64,000 bases of DNA from assembly GCF_008728515.1 (NCBI RefSeq), contig NC_044983.1, forward strand, positions 132,861,139 through 132,925,138, in the 5' to 3' direction. Below are positions 57,708 to 64,000 of the stretch, piece after piece (positions within the stretch are counted from its first letter, which is position 1; the number at the start of each line of letters is the position of its first letter). The DNA is from Papio anubis. Its lineage: Eukaryota; Chordata; Mammalia; Primates; Cercopithecidae. The notes below the pieces were generated by a model that saw nothing but the letters and a program-made list of their open reading frames with translations, did not search any database and had not been told where the DNA came from. The position numbers and the translations under genes were made by a program.

Positions 57708-60430
57708 GGTAGTAGTGACACATATTGCTCGGAGGATGGTGGATGCTGGCTTGCACCATGTGGTTCCCAGCCACCTGTGTCCCCTCGTGTTTGGTTTCCT
57801 GCGTGACAACCAACTCTTGGAGATGGCCAAGAGGTTCACCAAAGTGACAGGAACTACACAGTAGGATGCCAACGCGTCTTCCCTCTTGGACATCTACAGC
57901 TTCTGGCTCAAGTCTGCCAAGGCCCCAAAGTGAAAGTTACAGGCAAATGGAGCAGTGACTAAGAAAGCTAAGAAGCAGCTAAGTGACGGCAGTGACGACA
58001 GCAGCGAGGAGGAGGGGAACAATCAAGGGCCCCCAGCTAAGAAGGCTGCTATACCTGCCAAGGGAACCAGTCTGCCTCAGCATCCTGAAAAGGCTGTGGC
58101 CAAAGCATCAGAGCAGCAGCGGTGAAGAATCTAGTGACAGTGAGGAGGAGACAAAAAACAAAAGCCTGTCCAGATGGAGTCAAGCCGCAAGCCAAGGCAG
58201 CCAAAGCTCCTCCTAAGAAGGCCAAGAAATCTGATTCTGATTCTGACTCAAGCTCTGAGGATGAGGCACCAAAGAACCAGAAGGCAAAGACTACACCTGT
58301 GGCAGCTAAACTCGGGCTAAAGCCATATGGGGTACTCTAGCTCCAGCAGCACCTAAAGTAGCCAATAGCAAAGCAGCCAGCAGCAGCTGCAGCAGCAGTG
58401 GTGACTCAGAGAAGGGGCGGACAGCAGCCATCCTCGAGAAGACTGTACCCAAAAAGCAAGTCATGGCCAAGGTCCCAGTGAAAGCAGCTGCCACCCCTAC
58501 CCAACAGAGTTCCAGCAGTGAGGACTTCACCAATGAGGAAAAAGGGGACCAGAACCTTCCAAAAAAAAAAAAAAGCAAAAAACAGATCCCTACAGTTCAG
58601 TCCCCCGACCTTCTGCTCCTCAACCATAGAAGTCTGTGGGAACTCACACTTCCAAGAAAACTGCGGGGAAGAAACAGCTTGCGGAAAGCAGTGAAGACAG
58701 CATGGATGAATCTAACTCCAGTTCTGAGGAAGAGGAGAGACCCCTGTCTATGGGAGTCATCTCTGAAGCAACAACCAAATCACCTACAGCAAAAAGAAAG
58801 CAACAGAAATCTCTGCAGACAGCTCAGACCCCGACAGCTCTGAGGATAAAGGAGCTCCTCCCAAGCCAGCCAGTGCCACCAAGAATTCCTCAAATAAGCC
58901 AGCTGCCACTACCAAGTCACCTGCAGCAAAGTCAGCTGCAACTCCCAGGCAAACTGCAGTCAGTGGCCCGAAGTTTCTGACAAGAAAAGCTGACAGCAAT
59001 TCCAGTGAGAAGAAGACAAAGATCACTGTGGCCACCCCTAAGCCCAAGGTGACTGCCAAAGCAGCTCCTGCCAGGCAGGTACTTCAGGATGGTTGGGTCT
59101 GCAGCTCTGATTCAGATAGCTCCAGGAGTGAGGAGGAAGAGAAGACATCTGAATCCCCAGTTGAGAAGAAGCCACAGAAGGCAGCAGCAGGCATAACCCC
59201 TTCCAAGCCAGCCTTGGAAAGAAGGTAAAGGCCGAGGGCAGCAGCAGTTCTTCCTCTGATGATTCCAGTGAGGATGAGGAAGAGAAGCCCAAGGGCAAGG
59301 GCTCTCCAAGTCCACACCCAAGGCCAATGGCACCTATGCACTGACTGCCCAGCATGGAAAAGCAGCTAAGAACAGTAAGGAGGAGGAAGAGAGCAAGAAG
59401 ACAAGAAAAATGTAGCAGTGGCAGTTTCCACACCAGGTTCAGTAAAAAAGTAGAAGCAAAATGAGGCTGTCAAGGAGGCAGAGACTCCTCAAGCCAACAA
59501 CATAAAGCTTCAGACCCCTAACAGAGTTCCCAAAAAGAAGAAAGGAGAAAAAAAGGCATCATCCCCATTCTAAAGGGTCAGGGAGGAGGAAATGGAAATG
59601 GATTCAGGAGTGGCAGACAACTTGATGCCAAAGGAGGTGCAGCTGGAGACTGAAAGAGTGAGCCAATCCGGTTTTGAAGTTCACCAAGGCAAATCCTTCT
59701 GGCACGAGAAAACTAAGAAGAAAGCAGGAAGGCTCAACCTCTGTCCAGGTCACTTTCGTTCAGTTTGGCAGAGAGTGACTGGGCCATCTTTGGTGAAGCA
59801 GGAGTGATGATCAAACACCACTCACTTTCTCCAGTGGACCGGAGAGCCCTCAGCTCTATAGGTTGGGGCCTTGATGAGGATGAAAGCTCAGAGTAGGTCC
59901 TAAGACTTTACAGTGGAACATCCCCTCTTGTCCTTTTCTATATTCCCAGTTTTGTGCAGATTTGTTTTTGAGTGTTAAGTAGCAGGGACAAAATAAGGGG
60001 AATGCTATTTTTTAAGAAAACTGATTTCTACTGTTGTCCCCTTCTTCCTTTTCTGTGAAAGTCCTCATACTAAGAAGTTTGTATATTTTATATTAAATCA
60101 CTCCCTATTGATTTTTGTTGTGATTTTCAGAGGTAGAGCCCCATGGATAAAAATCTTAGCTATGGGCCAGAATACAGTAAAGGGTCGTATGTATGTCTTG
60201 TTACAGTTAGAAGAAAAATTCTGCCTTTGTGAGTGCACATGTCCACATTGCATCCCTCTCTCCCTCAAAATCCTAGAGAGGGATACTAAAGAATGGTTAA
60301 TCTATATGCAATGCCTATTAAACATGCACTATGTACTTCATCCTCATTCACTGGGTCTGGGGCTGAAGACTGAGGCCAACGTGGACCTAACCTACTTTTT
60401 GGAATAAAATTTGTTGTTTTGTTACAGGCA
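57708..60430 (+). pseudogene. NOLC1P: NOLC1 (Nopp140) processed pseudogene
   Basis: NOLC1 is a nucleolar/Cajal-body phosphoprotein with an N-terminal LisH domain, about ten acidic Ser-Glu clusters alternating with Lys-Pro-Ala stretches, and a conserved C-terminus. This intronless copy follows the mRNA order. The ATG (57736-57738) opens a LisH-like start ('VPSHLCPLVFGFLRDNQLL'). A nonsense TAG at 57862-57864 replaces a Gln codon after 42 residues. Acidic Ser-rich blocks and 'PPKKAKKSDSDSDSSSEDEA' then appear in shifting frames (58122-58340, 58463-58980, 59028-59228). The C-terminal domain ends at a TGA (59776-59778). A 3'UTR-like tail carries AATAAA at 60403-60408. Lack of introns plus multiple frameshifts and stops make it a dead retrocopy. 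No poly-A tail or clear target-site duplication is visible. The 3' end could lie as far as the AATAAA near 61342. Confidence 0.93.
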
Positions 60431-61560
60431 AAATTCTGGTTTGGTGTGAATGCCTTGGGTCAGTCTGAATATATTTTTTCTGTAATTTCATCATTATTAC
60501 ATGATGTTTGCAATACATGCTTTGCTTTTTAATTTGAGAGCAAACTTTTCTACTGCTGAAAGACATTTTTTGACGACTTGACTATTGCTAATATTGAGTA
60601 CTGAGTCGACTGCATTCTCTCATTTTTACATTATAGAGAACAAAATCACATTAATTTGAAAAATAAATATCACTTGGTATTTCCGTCTTGTCTCCAGAGG
60701 TGATACAGAATTGGTTTCATTAATTCCTACATGGCTGGGATCAAGAAAGTAGGAAACAAAACCTTTAAAACCTCAATTCTCAGTAGGAAGTAGGTTACAT
60801 TAGGTGAATTTTTAGGTAATCCATATATGTTCTAATGGGTTTAGAAAGAACCTTACAGAGCATATTGCATGATAAACCTGAGTGGAGTGGGTTTGGGAGA
60901 ATAAACTAACAGGATTATTGTGTCTTGTACTTGCGTAATTGACGTGCCCCCTTCAGAACCTGAACTGTTAGTAACAGTGGCAGTAACACCACCAACCAGT
61001 GAGCAGAGATACAGCTCTTAGGCCAAGCTGGACTCACCATATGGCTGTAGGAGGTGACTGACAAGCAGCAGTGCTTAGCCAGACCAAGACGAGGAGGGAG
61101 GAGTCAACAAGCTTTCTGGAGGCTGAGGGCTTCCAGTGGTGGGAAACTGTGCCCCAAGCCTTTATGGATGAGTTACAGGTCTTAACATTAGTCTCCTCCT
61201 GCATGGTTTCCACACCCACTAACTAACCTGATGATAACCTGGTTTTCCACGTGACTGCCTCTAGGAAGAAAATGTACTGTTCATGCTGACATTGGTATTT
61301 CAGTCTGCATGATAAAAGTTCTACATCTTACTACAAAATAATAAACTGGCTGGTTTATAATGGATCTTAGGAGTTTTATTGTTGTGAGTCTAAACCCCTT
61401 CCATTCCCTGCCCAAACCAGAACAACCTGGGTGGCAGGTAGAGGGCTGGGGTCCAGACCTGTGAATTCCCTGCAGAAGCTTCTTAGAAGCAGCTTACAGG
61501 CTTTTGGCCACAGCTTGTCTCATCGTGCCTTTTCCAGGCTATCTTCCAGCCTGGGCATAG
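60431..61560. other. No gene seen; possibly more NOLC1 3'UTR
   Basis: The 1.1 kb has no clear repeat. If the parent mRNA uses a distal poly-A site, the retrocopy could continue to about 61360 ('aataataaactggctggttt'). I cannot decide from the sequence alone. Confidence 0.4.
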
Positions 61561-61565
61561 TCTAA

Positions 61566-61765
61566 AACGGGGGTTCGCAAAATGACCTATGGGTCAAATC
61601 TAGCTCATGGCCTATTTTTATATTACCTAGGAGCTAAGAATGGTTTCTACATTTGTAAAGGTCTTTAAAAAGGAGGCATAATATGTGGCAGAGACCTTAT
61701 CAATGGCCCACAGAGCCTAAAGTATTTAGGATGTGGCTGTTTACAGAAAAGGGGGCTCCTGGTCT
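61566..61765. mobile_element. hAT-type non-autonomous DNA transposon, internally deleted
   Basis: One end has 'gggggttcgcaaaatgacct' and 'agctaagaatggtttctaca'. The other end ('cagagcctaaagtatttagg', 'ctgtttacagaaaaggggg') is the inverted terminus of a common family whose full copies are longer. Confidence 0.65.
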
Positions 61766-61774
61766 AAATGAGTG

Positions 61775-62255
61775 ATCTGTGAGACACCAGCTACTCACTG
61801 GAATCATCTGGGGAACTTGAAAACACTGCTACGCAGAGGCCCATTCTGAGATTTCTTAGTCCTCTCTGGTGGGACCTGGGTGCTAAGATTTTTTTTTTTT
61901 TTTTTTTTTTTTTAGACGGAGTCTCGCTCTGTCGCCCAGGCTGGAGTGCAGTGGCCGGATCTCAGCTCACTGCAAGCTCCGCCTCCCGGGTTTGTGCCAT
62001 TCTCCTGCCTCAGCCTCCCGAGTAGCTGGGACTACAGGCGCCCGCCACCTCGCCCGGCTAGTTTTTTGTATTTTTAGTAGAGACGGGGTTTCACCGTGTT
62101 AGCCAGGATGGTCTCGATCTCCTGACCTCGTGATCCGCCCGTCTCGGCCTCCCAAAGTGCTGGGATTACAGGCTTGAGCCACCGCGCCCGGCCGCTAAGA
62201 TTTTTTAAAGCTCCCAGGTGATTCTAATGAACAGCTGGCGTTGAAAACTACCTAT
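61775..62255. mobile_element. MER5A-like hAT element split by an AluY
   Basis: 'actggaatcatctggggaac', 'gcagaggcccattctgagat', and after the Alu 'gctcccaggtgattctaatg' match MER5A wording. About 180 bp of it is present around the Alu. Confidence 0.75.
61890..62193 (-). mobile_element. Young AluY, Old World monkey type
   Basis: Full-length, CpG-rich, minus strand, poly-A read as T at about 61890-61913. It carries the 'agtggccggatctcagctca' variant (complement of gatccggccact). The target-site duplication 'gctaagatttttt' is perfect (61882-61894 and 62194-62206), with the left copy merging into the T-run. Confidence 0.97.
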
Positions 62256-62479
62256 CTAAGAGTATTTGAAAAGAAATGATTGGTATTTCCCCCATTCATG
62301 CTTCCATTTTCAAATGTACTTGTTAAAAATAATAACATAAAACGAAATTTTGTCTCAGTGCCATTTCCTGAAACCTGTTTCTCCTTCCAGACAGCTTTTA
62401 GGTATGCACTATTACATGCGTCCTCCCCTCCCTTTTCCTTGCACAAATGGGTTATATGTGCAGTGTTTTGCCACTTTTA

Positions 62480-63115
62480 CAGGTCGTTTTACAGCAGAAT
62501 ACAGCAGCTCACTTTTAATGGCTCTGCTGTGTGGTACTCCATTGTGTGGAAATAACGTAAGTTATTTAAACTAATAGTTTATGGGCAGATGTTTAGGATG
62601 TTTGAGGGTTCTGCTGTTACAAATAGTGTTACAGTGGATAGTTTTATACAAGAGACTGAGTGTCTGTGTGTATTTTTTGTAGGACATATTTCTAAAAGTG
62701 ATTACTGGTTCAAAGGATATGTGCATTTAACATTTTGATCACTATTGCCTTTCAGAATTATTGTACTAATGTATGGTTCCAGCAATACTGTACCAAAGAG
62801 CCTGTTTGCTTGTCCTCTTGCCAACAATATTTACCAAATTGATCTTTGCCGCTTTGATACATGAAAATGCTCTTATTGCTGTTTGCTTGTTTTTTGTTTT
62901 AAATTAACCATAAAAAATAAAGAAATTTACCTTTTTTTCTTTTGTGAACCATGCCGTTAGAGTCATATCTAAGAAATCTTTTACTAATACAAGGTTGCAA
63001 ATATTTTCAACAATTTTTCTTCCAGGAGATTCGTATTAGTCATTTTGGATATTGTATTTAGATATATGATTTATTTTTAATGAATTTCTAAGTATACTTT
63101 GTAATGAATAGACTC
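62480..63115 (-). mobile_element. Old L1 DNA
   Basis: 62500-62880 fits an L1M 3' ORF2 region in minus orientation ('gtggtactccattgtgtgga', 'gggcagatgtttaggatgtt', 'ggttcaaaggatatgtgcat'). 62925-63110 fits a more 5' part ('gagtcatatctaagaaatct', 'caaggttgcaaatattttca'). Either an internal deletion or two copies. Confidence 0.7.
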
Positions 63116-63237
63116 ATCTCCTTCATTTTAAAAGAAACAACAACATGCGTGTGAGGGAGTTCTGCTTCCAAATTCGCTGTGGTTAAACTGTAAGACTGGG
63201 AGCTAGAATCAATGAATTCAGGCCTAGCTCTACTACT

Positions 63238-63547
63238 TCCTTTTTTATTATTATTTTAGGACAGGTTCTTGCTCTGCCACCCAGGCTAGAGTGCAGTGGC
63301 ACGATCATAGCTCACTGAAGTCTGAAGCTTCAACCTGCTAGGCTCAATCCATCCTCAAGCCTCAGCCTCCTGAATAGTTGGGACTACAGGCACACACCAT
63401 CACGGCCGGCTACTTTTTGTACCTTTTTGTAGAGACGGGGTTTCACTGTGTTGCCCAGGCTGGTCTCAAATGCCTAGACTCAAGCAATTCGCCTGCCTTG
63501 GCCTCCCAAATTGCTAGGATTACAGATGTGAACCACCACGCCCAGCC
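63238..63547 (-). mobile_element. Old Alu (AluJ-like)
   Basis: Full dimer in minus orientation with high divergence. The 'ggcacgatcatagctcactg' and 'tgcctagactcaagcaattc' variants are typical of AluJ. The A-rich end is 'ttttttattattattttagg' reversed. Confidence 0.93.
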
Positions 63548-63845
63548 TCTAATACTGAATGTAATAAGTATGATCATCAGCAGGTCACCTGACCCTTCTG
63601 AGCCTGCTACCTTATATCTAATGTAAGTGGGTGTGATTGATTGACTCCAAAGCTCCTTCTGATTGCTAAGATTTTCTCTTAACAGTAGTTGATATTTTTA
63701 CTCATTATTGGTCTCATACAAAACAGCCAGCCATAAATTTCTTTGATGCTCTCTTTTTACTGTTTTACGTAGGTTAGCTTGGATCATCACTTTAATAAAA
63801 TTGACTATTAAAATCTAGGCCGCTATATGGGATTATAAACCGGAT
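63548..63845. other. No gene or clear repeat seen
   Basis: Weak MIR-like text ('agcaggtcacctgacccttc') near 63575-63640 is the only hint. Confidence 0.35.
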
Positions 63846-63846
63846 G

Positions 63847-63885
63847 TTTTTCTTTTCTTTTTTCTTTTTCTTTTTTTTTTTTTTT

Positions 63886-63917
<32 letters not shown>

Positions 63918-64000
63918 TGAGACAGAGTCTTGCTCTTGTTGCCCAGGCTGGAGTGCAATGGCGCAATCTCGGCTCACCACAACCTTTGCCTCCCAGGTTC
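63847..64000 (-). mobile_element. Alu, cut by the window end, with a very long poly-A
   Basis: A T/C tract of about 72 bases (63847-63918) is followed by 'gagacagagtcttgctcttg' and further Alu text, AluS-like, running off the window. Confidence 0.95.

Noticed and set aside
57567..57893. 108-codon minus-strand frame
   Set aside because: It is antisense to the L1/NOLC1 retrocopy junction, and the real similarity is on the plus strand.
58306..59433. Several minus-strand frames of 70-131 codons rich in Leu/Ser
   Set aside because: They are the complement of Ser/Glu/Lys-rich NOLC1 repeats, where antisense stops are rare.
1..64000. A novel multi-gene system
   Set aside because: Apart from decayed retroelement genes, one NOLC1 retrocopy and one uncertain coding-like stretch, I see no gene cluster or repeated regulatory architecture that would support such a claim.

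Overview
The window is primate nuclear DNA, most likely from an Old World monkey (macaque or baboon type). It is AT-rich, intron- or intergenic-like, and dense in Alu, L1, MIR, L2 and pogo/hAT repeats. The two youngest Alus (29552-29853 and 61890-62193, minus) carry variants I associate with cercopithecid AluY/AluYR lineages: 'gatccggccactgcac' in the right monomer and 'ggcgaggtggcgggcgcctg' in the middle. I found no intact host protein-coding gene, tRNA, snRNA or CpG-island promoter. It reads as a gene desert or a very large intron.

Layout. 1-10 kb: AT-rich sequence with an old L1 3' fragment split by an Alu, several (TG)(GA) microsatellites, and an unrecognised coding-like stretch on the minus strand (9940-10380). 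10.6-12.8 kb: an Alu, then two copies of a roughly 225-bp segment about 1.3-1.6 kb apart; the second copy is split by a 5'-inverted L1. 14.65-15.35 kb: a 700-bp CA/TGCACA/TACATG composite satellite. 15.6-21.78 kb: an essentially full-length L1PA-type LINE-1 on the minus strand. It has a 5'UTR promoter, ORF1, ORF2, a 3'UTR and a poly-A tail, but it is inactivated in many places, including the endonuclease and both reverse-transcriptase catalytic positions inspected.

22-31.8 kb: mostly unique or very old repeat DNA with MIR, L2 and three Alus. 31.8-36.9 kb: ancient L1 on the plus strand (5'UTR-like part, then ORF2 and 3' end) with an LTR-like insert. 37-49 kb: MIR/L2 remnants, a MER2-like element, a long pogo/Tigger-like DNA transposon (45.05-46.33 kb) that keeps a short transposase-like reading frame, and LTR-like pieces. 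49.4-51.8 kb: a short young L1 3' end with perfect target-site duplications, then old minus-strand L1. 53.17-53.31 kb: a striking inverted repeat of (TA)(TG)(CG) and (CG)(CA)(TA) tracts.

56.3-63.1 kb: old minus-strand L1 DNA interrupted by a processed pseudogene of NOLC1 (Nopp140) at 57.7-60.4 kb, plus a MER5A-like element split by a young AluY. 63.2-64 kb: two more minus-strand Alus, the last cut off by the window end. The only 'genes' here are retrotransposon genes and retrocopies, all broken. Repeat family names come from recognition of consensus-like text and have not been checked against a library.
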